From assembly GCF_016862935.1 (NCBI RefSeq), contig NZ_BONX01000028.1, positions 62,001 through 126,000 of the forward strand: a DNA stretch of 64,000 nt, written 5' to 3'. Source of the DNA: Plantactinospora mayteni. Lineage in GTDB: Bacteria > Actinomycetota > Actinomycetes > Mycobacteriales > Micromonosporaceae. A program made the position numbers and the translations under genes. Shown piece after piece: positions 8,811-17,204 of the stretch. Within the stretch, counting starts at the first letter, position 1. Every line of letters starts with the position of its first letter. The notes below the pieces were generated by a model that was not told the origin of the DNA, did not search any database, and worked only from the letters and a program-made list of their open reading frames with translations.

Positions 8811-8866
8811 CCGCTCACCCTAGTGCGGGTGAGGCGCGGCGGCAGATCCGCAGGCTGAACCGCGGC

Positions 8867-9463
8867 TCAGGATGGCTGGCGTGCGGCGTGCGTCCGGATG
8901 AGTCCTTCGACACCGCGGAGGAAGGTCTCGCAGATCAGTACCCGGTCGAACAGGCAGCCTGCCGCCATGGCGCCATCGCGGAGCATGACGAGGTGCTGCG
9001 CGGCGGGCTCGGCCTCGGTTTTCTGGATGCTCGCCATCAAGGTGTTGATCGTGTCGAGGAACCACTGCCGATGCGCGAGGACGGCTTGGTGCACCGGGTG
9101 GTCGGGATCGGGATACTCAGCCACGGCGTTCAGGAAGGCGCAGCCGCGAAAGCCGGCGGACCGGATGCTCTGGGCAATCGACTCCGCAATGGCCCGGAGG
9201 GCGTCGGGCGCCGGAAGGCCGGCGCTGACGGCCGTGTCCACCTGGCGACGAATGGCCTGATCGGCCGCGTGCAGATAGGCGAGGACGAGATCCTCCTTGC
9301 CGGGGAAGTGCCGATAGAAGGTGGCCCGGGTCACTTTCGCCTCGGTGATGATCCGATCGACCCCCACCGAGTGGATTCCCTCCCCGTAGAAAATCCTGGT
9401 CGCCGTGTCGAGAAGCCGTTGTCGCGCCTCGGACGGCCGGATGTCGGTCTCGCTACGTGCCAT
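8867..9463 (-). CDS. TetR/AcrR-family transcriptional repressor
   Basis: A 198-residue TetR regulator. The HTH is ARQRLLDTATRIFYGEG...ITEAKVTRATFYRHFPGKEDLV (about residues 12-60), and the remainder is the ligand-binding helical domain. ATG 9463 (MARSETDIRP) was preferred over an upstream start at 9508, because the longer frame would run into operator DNA. The divergent partner is a small membrane protein 152 bp away. The space between carries two near-palindromic AGAACG-NN-CGTTCT sites, so autoregulation and control of the membrane gene are likely. The inducer is unknown. Confidence 0.92.
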   Translation of the reverse strand: MARSETDIRPSEARQRLLDTATRIFYGEGIHSVGVDRIITEAKVTRATFYRHFPGKEDLVLAYLHAADQAIRRQVDTAVSAGLPAPDALRAIAESIAQSIRSAGFRGCAFLNAVAEYPDPDHPVHQAVLAHRQWFLDTINTLMASIQKTEAEPAAQHLVMLRDGAMAAGCLFDRVLICETFLRGVEGLIRTHAARQPS

Positions 9464-9477
9464 GAAGCCATGGTAGT

Positions 9478-9545
9478 GACAGAACGTTCGGTCTTGCCAG
9501 CTCGACACGAAGTCGCTACCGTGAACGAGACAGAACGTTCGTTCT
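9478..9545. promoter_or_regulatory. Twin TetR operators and divergent promoter
   Basis: Site 1 (9481-9494, AGAACGTTCGGTCT) and site 2 (9532-9545, AGAACGTTCGTTCT) share 6-bp inverted arms around TT. Site 2 is exact in the arms, and site 1 has one mismatch. Their starts are 51 bp apart, about five helical turns. Between them lies TTGCCA (9494-9499), 17 bp, then TACCGT (9517-9522), a plausible promoter for the rightward gene. Site 2 overlaps its expected initiation region. Confidence 0.75.
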
Positions 9546-9615
9546 TCCTGGTGGTTTCGACCGCGCTGCCCCGCTTGGTCGCGGTCTTCCCTCAGTCGCC
9601 ACCGAAAGGATCGTC

Positions 9616-10173
9616 ATGACCACCGCTACCGCACCCGGCAGCTCGACGACCGCGTCCACCCTGCGGCGGCTGTACTTCGTCCGCTTCGGGTTCGCCATCG
9701 TCTGGGCCCTCCTGGCGTTCACGACCGCCAGTCACCTCGGCCCGCTCACCGTGACGCTGCTCGTGCTCTACCCGCTGTTCGACGTCGCCGCCGCCGTCAT
9801 CGACGCCCGCGCGTCGCGCGCCAACGGATCGCCCACCCTGCTGTACGTGAACGTCGCGGTCAGCCTGCTCGCCGCGATCGGCCTGGCCATCGCCGGCGCG
9901 TCCGGAATACCTGCGGTCCTGCGCGTATGGGGTGCCTGGGCGGTCGTGGCCGGGTTGGTTCAGTTGATCGTGGGAGTCACCCGCCGCGAGATGGGTGGCC
10001 AGTGGCCGATGATCATCAGTGGTGGCATCTCCGTACTCGCCGGCGCGTCGTTCATCGCCGGTGCCTCCGCGGACAACCCGGTGCTGACCAACGCGATCGG
10101 GTACGCCATCCCCGGCGCGATCTTCTTCCTCATCTCGGCCATCCGCCTCGGTCGCGCCGCCAGGGCGAACTGA
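9616..10173 (+). CDS. DUF308/HdeD-like membrane protein
   Basis: A 185-residue integral membrane protein with about six hydrophobic helices (e.g. FGFAIVWALLAFTTASHL and VAVSLLAAIGLAIAGASGI). It ends in the short basic tail RLGRAARAN. The composition and repeated helix pairs fit the DUF308/HdeD-like family, whose E. coli member is linked to acid resistance. No enzymatic motif is visible. AAAGGA lies 6 nt before ATG 9616. It is divergent from the TetR gene, which probably represses it. The two genes look like a transferred module, because SIMPL-gene sequence flanks them on both sides. Confidence 0.82.
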   Translation: MTTATAPGSSTTASTLRRLYFVRFGFAIVWALLAFTTASHLGPLTVTLLVLYPLFDVAAAVIDARASRANGSPTLLYVNVAVSLLAAIGLAIAGASGIPAVLRVWGAWAVVAGLVQLIVGVTRREMGGQWPMIISGGISVLAGASFIAGASADNPVLTNAIGYAIPGAIFFLISAIRLGRAARAN

Positions 10174-10204
10174 GTAGTCTGCGGCCGGATGTTTGCTGAA
10201 GAGC

Positions 10205-10290
10205 CGCCCGGACCACCTCGCTCCGCAGCAGCACGAAGGGTTACTCCGTCGTCCGCCCACCCTGGTCCCGGGTGCGGCGGGCGGCGGGTT
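10205..10290 (-). pseudogene. Decayed duplicate of the 5' end of the SIMPL gene
   Basis: About 80 bp resemble 8763-8850, the first codons and upstream region of the SIMPL gene. The stretch starts with an identical 13-mer (cccggaccacctc) and continues with agcacgaaaggtt/agcacgaagggtt. On the minus strand it reads PFVLLRSEVVRA, compared with PFVLVRGEVVRE in the intact gene. The ATG has become ACG and a TAA follows, so it is not expressed as such. Its position marks the far border of the TetR/DUF308 cassette. Confidence 0.8.
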
Positions 10291-10398
10291 TTCGGGGCCG
10301 GCCGGGTGGTGCTGCGGCCGTAGTCTCGGTCAACGGGTCCCCCCAGGACGGTCATTATGCTGTGCCGGTGCCGTTGGCCGGCAGAGATGGGGGGCCCG

Positions 10399-10830
10399 AT
10401 GCAGGACGAGCTGTTCAGCCCGACGATCCAGGAGCAGCCCGCGCCCGGCAAACCGCCATGGCGCCCCGAGTCGATCCTGTACCCCGCCGTCTTCGGCGGC
10501 CCGCTGGCAGCGGCTGCGCTGGGCGTACTCAATGGTGGGCGGCTGGGACTCTCCAGCCGCCGCCTGCTCACCATCGGCGCGGCCGGGCTGGTGGGTTTCT
10601 GCGCGCGGCTCGCGGTCAGCGCGGCCGTCGACGGCAACTCCGGGGTACGCCTGGCCGGCATGGTCATCGGCGCGCTCGTCTGGCTGGTGGTACTCGCCTT
10701 CCAGCGTGCGCCGTTCCGGGTCTATTCGTACCGTGGCGGTGAGCCCGCCAGCCTGGTCGGCCCCGGCTTCGCCGCGGTCATCGGCTTCGGCGTGCTGGAG
10801 GCCATTCTCATCCTGGTGCTGGTCCGATGA
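10399..10830 (+). CDS. Small membrane protein of unknown function
   Basis: A 143-residue protein with four hydrophobic segments (ILYPAVFGGPLAAAALGVL, LLTIGAAGLVGFCARLAV, LAGMVIGALVWLVVLAF and GFAAVIGFGVLEAILILVLV) after a short polar N-terminus. I do not recognise a family. ATG 10399 is preceded by GGGGGG about 6 nt upstream, and an in-frame ATG at 10387 is possible. The gene overlaps the following TPR gene by ATGA, so they are translationally coupled and probably act together. Confidence 0.75.
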   Translation: MQDELFSPTIQEQPAPGKPPWRPESILYPAVFGGPLAAAALGVLNGGRLGLSSRRLLTIGAAGLVGFCARLAVSAAVDGNSGVRLAGMVIGALVWLVVLAFQRAPFRVYSYRGGEPASLVGPGFAAVIGFGVLEAILILVLVR

Positions 10831-11696
10831 CCGCGCCGTCTCCGGTCCTGGCCCGCGCCGAGGCCCTGCTGCTGGCGGACCGGCCGCAGGAAGCCCTGGC
10901 GGAACTGTCCCGGCTGCCGGCCGACGAGGCGATCGACGTGCCCGCGACCCGGCTGCGCTGCGCCGCGCTGGGCCAACTGGACCGCTGGTCCGATGTGGTC
11001 GAGGCGGCAGGCGCCGGTCTGGCCACCGCCGGGCCGGACCCGGACCTGCTGTGGCACCTGGGCCGAGCCGAGCACCGGCTCGGCCGGCCGCAGGTCGCCG
11101 AGCGGGCACTGCTCGACGGGCTGGCGCAGGCACCACACGACGTCGATCTGCTCTGCACCTACGCCGACGTCTGCGCGGCCAACGGCCAGCCCGACAAGGC
11201 GGCAAAGCTCGTCGAGCGGGCTATGGCCCTGGAGCCGGAAGCACCGATCGTGTACGCCACCCGCGTCCAGGTGGCTTACACCAGCGGCGACGACCGCACC
11301 GCCGAGCGGATCAGCCGCGAGTTCGTCGCCGCCCACCCGGAGCACCCGGCCGCCCACGCCCTACTCGGCGGCACCAGTGCCGCCCGAGGCCGACTCGGCA
11401 CGGCGTACGAGGGCTACCGTCAGGCCGCCGCCTCGATGCCCACCGAGCAGGCGTTCGCCGAGTCCGCACTGGAGCTGAAGATCGCGCAACACCCCCTGAT
11501 GCTGCCGGTACGGCCAGTGCTGCGCTTCGGCCCGCTGAAGGTCTGGCTGGGCGCGATCGCCGTGATCCTCGGGCTGCGCGCGGCCGGTCTACCCGCCCTC
11601 GCAGGGGTGGCCGGACTGCTGTGGCTGCTGTTCTGCGCCTACTCCTGGATCGTGCCGCCGCTGGTGCGACGTTGGCTCCGCCGCAACTGGCGCTGA
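10827..11696 (+). CDS. TPR-repeat protein with C-terminal membrane anchor
   Basis: A 289-residue protein with about five tetratricopeptide-like repeats between residues 5 and 220 (RAEALLLADRPQEALAELSRL; LLWHLGRAEHRLGRPQVAERALLDGLAQA; YADVCAANGQPDKAAKLVERAMALEPEAP). Two hydrophobic segments near the C-terminus (LGAIAVILGLRAAGLPALAGVAGLLWLL) end in a basic tail. TPRs normally mount other proteins, so a membrane-tethered scaffold working with the coupled upstream membrane protein is a reasonable inference. Its ATG overlaps that gene's stop (ATGA). Confidence 0.85.
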   Translation: MTAPSPVLARAEALLLADRPQEALAELSRLPADEAIDVPATRLRCAALGQLDRWSDVVEAAGAGLATAGPDPDLLWHLGRAEHRLGRPQVAERALLDGLAQAPHDVDLLCTYADVCAANGQPDKAAKLVERAMALEPEAPIVYATRVQVAYTSGDDRTAERISREFVAAHPEHPAAHALLGGTSAARGRLGTAYEGYRQAAASMPTEQAFAESALELKIAQHPLMLPVRPVLRFGPLKVWLGAIAVILGLRAAGLPALAGVAGLLWLLFCAYSWIVPPLVRRWLRRNWR

Positions 11697-11828
11697 GGAC
11701 CCGAACCGATCGCGCCTGGGAAGGCTTGATGTTCCCGCTGGCTGGCGCGGCCCCGAGGAATGCGGGTAGCTCCACCACCGCGCATGACGCCCGGTCGGCG
11801 GCATGACGGTACGTCGAGTCGCTGTCGA

Positions 11829-12323
11829 TCAGGTTCGTGTCATCGCCCCGTGACCGATGCCGAAGCGTCGAGCGAGATGGCCCATCCGTTGTGCCATGCG
11901 CGACGGCATCGAGTCGGGCGGGGGGATACGCACGGGCCGTACCCGACCGTTGTGCAGGGCAGCGAATCGCCAACCTTCGGTGGTCCGTACGGCCACCAGT
12001 GTCTGTCGGGACAGGCGTCGTTTCGGGAGTTTCGACCGCCAGGGCATGAGCACGGAGGCGGTGCCATGCACCACGGCGACGCTGGGTGCGATCTGCCGGA
12101 TCGATTCGACTTCCCCGACGAGTGCGGAGCCGGCCAGTACGCCGCGGAACAGGCGGTCGTGGGCGTCCTGCATCGCTGTGCGGCCGACGGCACGGGTGCC
12201 GTCGTAGGAGACGTAGTCGGAATCGGTGGTGAAGCATGCGGCGTAGGCGGCGGAGTCATTGTCGGTCCACGCCTGCATGAGTCGCGCGAAGAGTTCCCTG
12301 ATCTGGTGGTCATCGCTCGTCAT
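11829..12323 (-). CDS. SgcJ/EcaC-type NTF2-like protein
   Basis: A 164-residue protein of the SnoaL/NTF2-like cone fold, SgcJ/EcaC group. The conserved start is IRELFARLMQAWTDNDSAAYAACFTTDSDYVSYDGTRAVGRTAMQDAH. The later strands VAVVHGTASVLMPWRSKLP and QTLVAVRTTEGWRFAALHNGRVRP are typical. Members include polyketide-pathway proteins and stress-linked small proteins of unknown activity, so no substrate can be given. It is divergent from a MarR gene 59 bp away, a common arrangement in which the MarR protein controls both. Confidence 0.85.
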   Translation of the reverse strand: MTSDDHQIRELFARLMQAWTDNDSAAYAACFTTDSDYVSYDGTRAVGRTAMQDAHDRLFRGVLAGSALVGEVESIRQIAPSVAVVHGTASVLMPWRSKLPKRRLSRQTLVAVRTTEGWRFAALHNGRVRPVRIPPPDSMPSRMAQRMGHLARRFGIGHGAMTRT

Positions 12324-12345
12324 GGTGACTCCCAGGCGAGTAGTG

Positions 12346-12391
12346 TTTGAACGTCGAAGTCTACGATAGCAGGAAGTTTCGAATGTCGAAG
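12346..12391. promoter_or_regulatory. Direct repeats in the MarR/NTF2 divergent promoter
   Basis: tttgaacgtcgaag (12346-12359) and ttcgaatgtcgaag (12378-12391) are 14-bp direct repeats with starts 32 bp apart, about three helical turns. The second covers the MarR start codon. Binding there would block translation-start DNA, as expected of an autorepressor site. Confidence 0.5.
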
Positions 12392-12865
12392 AGTAGCTTG
12401 ATTCGCGAGGTGGCGGCGGAGATCCGACTGCTACAACAGAGCTTCGACGCCTTCGACGAGGCGGCAGCGGCGCGGCTACGGCTCAACCGCACCGACTTGC
12501 GGGCCCTGGACATCATCCTCGGCCGCCAGGCCCTTACCGCAGGTGACCTCGCCGCCGCGCTCGGCATGAGCCCCGCGGCAACCACCACGGTCATCGACCG
12601 GCTCGAACGCGCTGGCTTCGTCGTGCGAACCCGCGACACGGGAAACCGGCGGCGGGTCATGGTGGAGCCCACCGACACTGCCCGGGCCGCCGAGCGAGAC
12701 GTCTATCTTCCGGTCGGGACCGTAGGCGCGAAGGCCCTGCGACGCTATGACGAGAACCAACTCGCCACGATCCTCGACTTCCTGCGGACCGCGCGTCGGG
12801 TACAGCAGGATCAGACCGTACGACTCGGCAGCCCGGCGGGCACCCGTGAAGAACCACCTGGGTAG
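12383..12865 (+). CDS. MarR-family transcriptional regulator
   Basis: A 160-residue winged-helix regulator. The core is LTAGDLAAALGMSPAATTTVIDRLERAGFVVRTRDTGNRRRVMVEPTD (about residues 55-105), followed by a dimerisation helix. ATG 12383 (MSKSSLIREV) is supported by AGGAAG 6 nt upstream, whereas an upstream in-frame ATG at 12347 has no ribosome-binding site. It is divergent from the NTF2-like gene. The 215 bp after it, up to the convergent ThuA/sugar-dehydrogenase gene, hold nothing I can identify. Confidence 0.9.
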   Translation: MSKSSLIREVAAEIRLLQQSFDAFDEAAAARLRLNRTDLRALDIILGRQALTAGDLAAALGMSPAATTTVIDRLERAGFVVRTRDTGNRRRVMVEPTDTARAAERDVYLPVGTVGAKALRRYDENQLATILDFLRTARRVQQDQTVRLGSPAGTREEPPG

Positions 12866-13080
12866 CCAACCCACGCTGACCCGTACCCGTGTCGGGGGCT
12901 GGAGCCAGGACAGAAGATCGAGGTGCCGCTTGTCGTCCCAGTCCGAATGCTTGCCGAAGGGTTCCGGCCGGCAGCACCGTGCCGGACCTTCCCACCGACC
13001 CGGGAGGGTCTCGATGTGGCCAGGCAATCCGGCCACCCGCCGGAACCCCTTCAGCAGCTACCAGTAAGACGGTCGACCCG

Positions 13081-16000
13081 TCAGCTCGGATACGCCTCCA
13101 GTTCCCAGAGCGAGTAGCCGTAGCCGGTGCCCCGGGCGGTGCCGTTGATCCGCAGGTAGCGGCCGGTGGCGCCGAGTCCGGTGTGCTCGTCGGTGCCGCC
13201 GTCGCCGCCGGTCACCGACCGCACCGTGGTCCAGGCGGTGCCGTCGGCCGAGGTCTGGATCTGGTACGCGCTGCCGTACGCCGCCTCCCAGACCAGCTTG
13301 ACCCGGCCGATCGGCTGGGTCGAGCCGAGGTCGACCCGAATCCACTGTGGATCGGCGAACAGCGAGGACCAGCGGGTGCCCGGGTTGCCGTCCACCGCCG
13401 CCGAGGCGGGCACGTCGGCACCCTCCATGCTGGACGCTGTCGCCGGCCGGTTCAGCAGCAGGTTGCCACCGCCGCTCGGGCCGGCCGGGGTGCCGTAGAC
13501 CTCGAACTCCCAGAGCGAGTAGCCGAAGCCGGTCCCCCGGGCGGTGCCGTTGATCCGGACGTACCGGCCGGTGCCGGTCAGCCCGGGGTGGTCGTCGATC
13601 CCGCCGTCACCGCCGGTCACCGACTTCACCGTGCTCCAGGCGGTGCCGTCCGCCGAGGTCTGGATCTGGTACGCGCTGCCGTACGCCGCCTCCCAGTTCA
13701 GCCGTACCCGAGTGAGCTGGTACGACGCGCCGAGGTCGACGGTGATCCACTGCGGGTCGGCGAACGCCGACGACCAACGGGTGGCCGGGTTGCCGTCCAC
13801 CGCCGCCGAGGCGGGCAGGTCGGCACCCTGCACGCTGGACGCGGTGGCCGGCCGGTTCAGTGCCAGGTTGCCGGTCGGCTCGGGGTCCGGCCCCGGCCCG
13901 CCGCCCTCGCCGAGCAGGGTGAACTCGTCGATGTCGTAGAGCCCGCCACCGGTGCCCCGGAACACCAGATACAGCTCGTGGGTGCCGGCCGGTGCGGTGA
14001 TGCCGCCGGTGACGTCGCGGAACTCGCCGTAGCCGCCGGTGGCCGGTACCGTCGCCGAGCCGATCAACTGGCCGGTCGGCGAGTCGATCCGGAACTCCAG
14101 GGTGTGCCCGCCGACGTTGGCACCGACCCGGGCCGAGAACGACCGCACCCCGGTCAGGTCGTACGGGGTGAACGCGATCCAGTCCCCGTTGTCGATATAT
14201 CCGACCGCCCGGCCGCCGTGCGCCTGCCCCGGAGCACTCGTCTGTACGCCGTTCGCCGACGAGTAGTGCTCGGCCTGGCGTACCCGCGGTTGCAGGATGC
14301 TCTGCGCGTGCGTGGTCAGCGGCGCCTGCCCGCCCCCGCCGTTGTCGGTGTATTCGGCGTCCACCACCCCGAAGATGTTCGCGGCGGTGTCGTGCTCGCC
14401 ATCGGCGAGGGTCCGGAGTGTGCCGGTGCAGCCCTGCGCGCTGGCCAGCAGGTGTCCGTGCGCGTCGTGCCCGAGCAGATAGTTGACCTTGACCCGGGCG
14501 CAGTCGATCGTGCCGTCCTGCGGGTCGGTGACCACCACCCGGAACGGCACCGTGTCGCCGAAGGTGAAGGTCTGGCCGTTGGCCGGCAACTCCAGCCGGA
14601 CCGTCGGAGCGGTGTTGCCGACCGTGATCACCACGCTGCCGGTGGCCGTCTTGCCGGTCGAGTCCCGCACGGTCAGCGTCGCGCTCCGGGTGCCGTTCGT
14701 GGTGTAGGTGAAGGTGGGGTTCGGTGCGGTGGAGTCGGTGCTGCCGTTGCCGTCGAAGTCCCAGGCGTAGCTGATCGGGTCGCCGTCCGGGTCGAGGGTG
14801 CCGGCCGAGGAGAAGCTGACGGTCAGCGGCGCCACCCCGGAGGTCGGGGTCGCCGCGACCACCGGCTTCGGGGCCCGGCCGCTGCGGGCGTACTCGATCC
14901 GGTAGACGGCCGAGTGCTCGTCGCCGTTGAAGAAGCCGGTGCCGTAGTCGAGGACGTAGAGCGCGCCGTCCGGGCCGAACTCCAGATCCATCACCTGGGT
15001 ACCGGACCACGGGAACGGATTGATCTTGAACGGCTTCCCCGTCTCGTCCAGCACGATGTTCTTGATCCAGCGCCGGCCGAACTCACCGGCGAAGAACGTA
15101 CCGTCGTAGTACTCCGGGAAGGCCACCTCGGAGGTCGAGTTGGGGTCGTACCGGTAGACCGGCCCGGCCATCGGCGACAGCCCGCCGCCCTCGAACTCCA
15201 CCGGCTGCGACCCGGTGTACGGCAGCCAGGCCGGCACCGCCGCCGGCAGGTTGCGGATCCCGGTGTTGTTCGGCGAGTCGTTGACCGGCCCGCCCGCGCA
15301 GTTGTACTTCGGCCCCGACGGCCCGGACGGGAAGGTGAACTCGTTGTACGCGTCGTTGTTCCCGGTGCAGTACGGCCAGCCGTAGAAGCCGGGCGCGGTG
15401 ATCCGGGCGAACTCCACCTGCCCGGCCGGTCCCCGGTTCGGGTCGGCGGTGCCGGAGTCCGGGCCGTAGTCGCCGAGGTAGACCGCGCCGGTGGCCCTGT
15501 CCACGCTCATCCGGAACGGGTTGCGGAACCCCATCGCGTAGATCTCCGGCCGGGTGTTCGCGGTGCCGGGCGCGAACATGTTGCCGGCCGGCACGGTGTA
15601 GCCGCCGGCCGCGCTCGGCTTGATCCGCAGTACCTTGCCGCGCAGGTCGTTGCTGTTCGCCGAGGTCCGCTGGGCGTCGAACGCCGGGTTGCGGCCGGGC
15701 CGCTCGTCGATCGGGCTGAACCCGGCCGAGTCGAACGGGTTGGTGTCGTCGCCGGTGGAGAGATAGAGGTTACCGGCGGCGTCGAAGTCGATGTCCCCGC
15801 CGACATGGCAGCACATCCCGCGACTCGTCGGCACGTCCAGCACCAGCGTCTCGCTCGCCAGGTCCAGGGTGTTGTCGGCCCGTACGGTGAACCGGGCGAG
15901 CCGGTTCACGCCGTTCCACGGGGCGAAGTCGGCCGGCGTACCGGTGGCCGGGGCGCCGCCGCCCGGGGTGTTCAGCGGTGGCGCGTAGAAGACGTACACC

Positions 16001-17013
16001 CAGCGGTTGGTGGCGAAGTTCGGGTCGGCCTTGATGCCCTGCAACCCCTCCTCGTCGGAGGTGTAGACGGCGAGCCGGCCGGCGACCTTGGTGTTGCCGA
16101 CCGCGTCGGTGTGCCGGATCGTGCCGTCCCTGGCCGTGTGCAGTACGCCCCGGTCCGGCAGCACGGTCAGGCTCATCGGCTCGCCGACCTCGGCCACTCC
16201 CTTGGCCAGGGTCACCTGCTGGAAGCTGCTGTCGACGGTGCCGCCGCAGACGCCGGGGTCGACCCCGGCCGCGCTGCGCAGGCCGCCGAGCAGGTGGGTC
16301 CGGAAGAGCGGCTCGGCGAACGACTCGTCGGTGTGCCCGCCGCCGGTATACCAGGACCGCCCGCCGTCGTAGTTGTGGCACCAGGCGATCGGGTGGTCGT
16401 GCCCGTTGCCCCCGCCGGAGTACGTCGTCTCGTCCAGGGTGGCCAGCACGTGCACCTTGCCGCGCGGGTTGGCCCGGAAGTTGTACCACTCGTCGGTGCG
16501 GTTCCAGCGCAGCGGCAGCGCAGCGGTCGACGGGTGCACCCGGTCGGCGACCTTGATCGTGGCCGGCTGCGGTGCCGGATGCGAGGCGAAGTACGCCCCC
16601 ACCAGGCCGCCGTACCACGGCCAGTCGTACTCGGTGTCGGAGGCGGCGTGCACCCCGACGTACCCCCCGCCGGCCTGGATGAACCGTTGGAAGGCGCCCT
16701 GCTGCGCGGTGTCGAGTACGTCCCCGGTGGTGGAGAGCCAGACCACCGCGTCGAACCGGGCCAGGTTGGCGTCGGTGAACGCCCCGGCGTCCTCGGTCGC
16801 CTCGACGGCGAAGTTGTTGGCCGCGCCGAGTTGCTGGACGGCCGCGATGCCGGGGCCGATCGAGCCGTGCCGGAAGCCGGCGGTCTTGGAGAAGACCAGC
16901 ACGGTGAAGGCGGGTGCGGCGGCACTCGCCACCGGTGGTGTCACCGCCACCCCGACGATGACGAGAAGCATGCTCAGCGCAGCGCCGAGCCAGGTTCGTG
17001 TTGTCCTACGCAC
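13081..17013 (-). CDS. Secreted ThuA-sugar dehydrogenase-PKD-CBM6-discoidin protein
   Basis: A 1,310-residue exported multidomain protein. A signal peptide (residues 1-34, ending ASAAAP) precedes a ThuA-like domain (about 35-260; FRHGSIGPG, GGYVGVHAASDTEYDW, GGGHTDESF). Then comes a six-bladed soluble glucose/sorbosone dehydrogenase propeller (about 270-720; ISVDR-like MSVDRATGAVYLGDYGPD, LEFGPDGALYVLDYGTG). A PKD domain (about 735-815; DPDGDPISYAWDFDGNG), a linker strand domain, a CBM6 domain (about 905-1035) and two nearly identical F5/8 type C (discoidin) domains complete it. Families of this kind oxidise or bind sugars outside the cell. PQQ dependence is known for GSDH relatives but not demonstrated here. 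The start is GTG 17013. Confidence 0.92.
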   Translation of the reverse strand: MRRTTRTWLGAALSMLLVIVGVAVTPPVASAAAPAFTVLVFSKTAGFRHGSIGPGIAAVQQLGAANNFAVEATEDAGAFTDANLARFDAVVWLSTTGDVLDTAQQGAFQRFIQAGGGYVGVHAASDTEYDWPWYGGLVGAYFASHPAPQPATIKVADRVHPSTAALPLRWNRTDEWYNFRANPRGKVHVLATLDETTYSGGGNGHDHPIAWCHNYDGGRSWYTGGGHTDESFAEPLFRTHLLGGLRSAAGVDPGVCGGTVDSSFQQVTLAKGVAEVGEPMSLTVLPDRGVLHTARDGTIRHTDAVGNTKVAGRLAVYTSDEEGLQGIKADPNFATNRWVYVFYAPPLNTPGGGAPATGTPADFAPWNGVNRLARFTVRADNTLDLASETLVLDVPTSRGMCCHVGGDIDFDAAGNLYLSTGDDTNPFDSAGFSPIDERPGRNPAFDAQRTSANSNDLRGKVLRIKPSAAGGYTVPAGNMFAPGTANTRPEIYAMGFRNPFRMSVDRATGAVYLGDYGPDSGTADPNRGPAGQVEFARITAPGFYGWPYCTGNNDAYNEFTFPSGPSGPKYNCAGGPVNDSPNNTGIRNLPAAVPAWLPYTGSQPVEFEGGGLSPMAGPVYRYDPNSTSEVAFPEYYDGTFFAGEFGRRWIKNIVLDETGKPFKINPFPWSGTQVMDLEFGPDGALYVLDYGTGFFNGDEHSAVYRIEYARSGRAPKPVVAATPTSGVAPLTVSFSSAGTLDPDGDPISYAWDFDGNGSTDSTAPNPTFTYTTNGTRSATLTVRDSTGKTATGSVVITVGNTAPTVRLELPANGQTFTFGDTVPFRVVVTDPQDGTIDCARVKVNYLLGHDAHGHLLASAQGCTGTLRTLADGEHDTAANIFGVVDAEYTDNGGGGQAPLTTHAQSILQPRVRQAEHYSSANGVQTSAPGQAHGGRAVGYIDNGDWIAFTPYDLTGVRSFSARVGANVGGHTLEFRIDSPTGQLIGSATVPATGGYGEFRDVTGGITAPAGTHELYLVFRGTGGGLYDIDEFTLLGEGGGPGPDPEPTGNLALNRPATASSVQGADLPASAAVDGNPATRWSSAFADPQWITVDLGASYQLTRVRLNWEAAYGSAYQIQTSADGTAWSTVKSVTGGDGGIDDHPGLTGTGRYVRINGTARGTGFGYSLWEFEVYGTPAGPSGGGNLLLNRPATASSMEGADVPASAAVDGNPGTRWSSLFADPQWIRVDLGSTQPIGRVKLVWEAAYGSAYQIQTSADGTAWTTVRSVTGGDGGTDEHTGLGATGRYLRINGTARGTGYGYSLWELEAYPS

Positions 17014-17094
17014 GGACCGGTCCCTTCGTCGACCGGGCGGTCCGCCGTGTCACGCCCTCTGGCTCGCGCCACCGGCGACCGCCGGAGCGCGAAA

Positions 17095-17167
17095 GATGTG
17101 CATACATCGTTACGAGCGTGTTGCCGTGCCGTCAAGCGGTGCCGACCAAATTTCCGAGAGCGCTCTC
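17095..17167 (-). promoter_or_regulatory. Promoter and LacI-type operator of the ThuA/sugar-dehydrogenase gene
   Basis: On the minus strand TTGACG (17135-17130), 17 bp, then TAACGA (17112-17107) forms a good sigma-70-type promoter about 95 bp upstream of the start. The perfect 12-bp palindrome GAGAGCGCTCTC (17156-17167) resembles operators of actinobacterial LacI-family sugar repressors and lies about 20 bp upstream of the -35. An imperfect palindrome, GATGT-GCAT-ACATC (17095-17108), overlaps the -10. Confidence 0.72.
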
Positions 17168-17204
17168 CGGCGGGCGCCGGGAGCAGCCGACCCGAAGAGC
17201 CCCT

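Noticed and set aside
12866-13080. Short open frames between marR and the ThuA gene
   Set aside because: Several frames are open because of GC bias, but none has a start signal or recognisable sequence.
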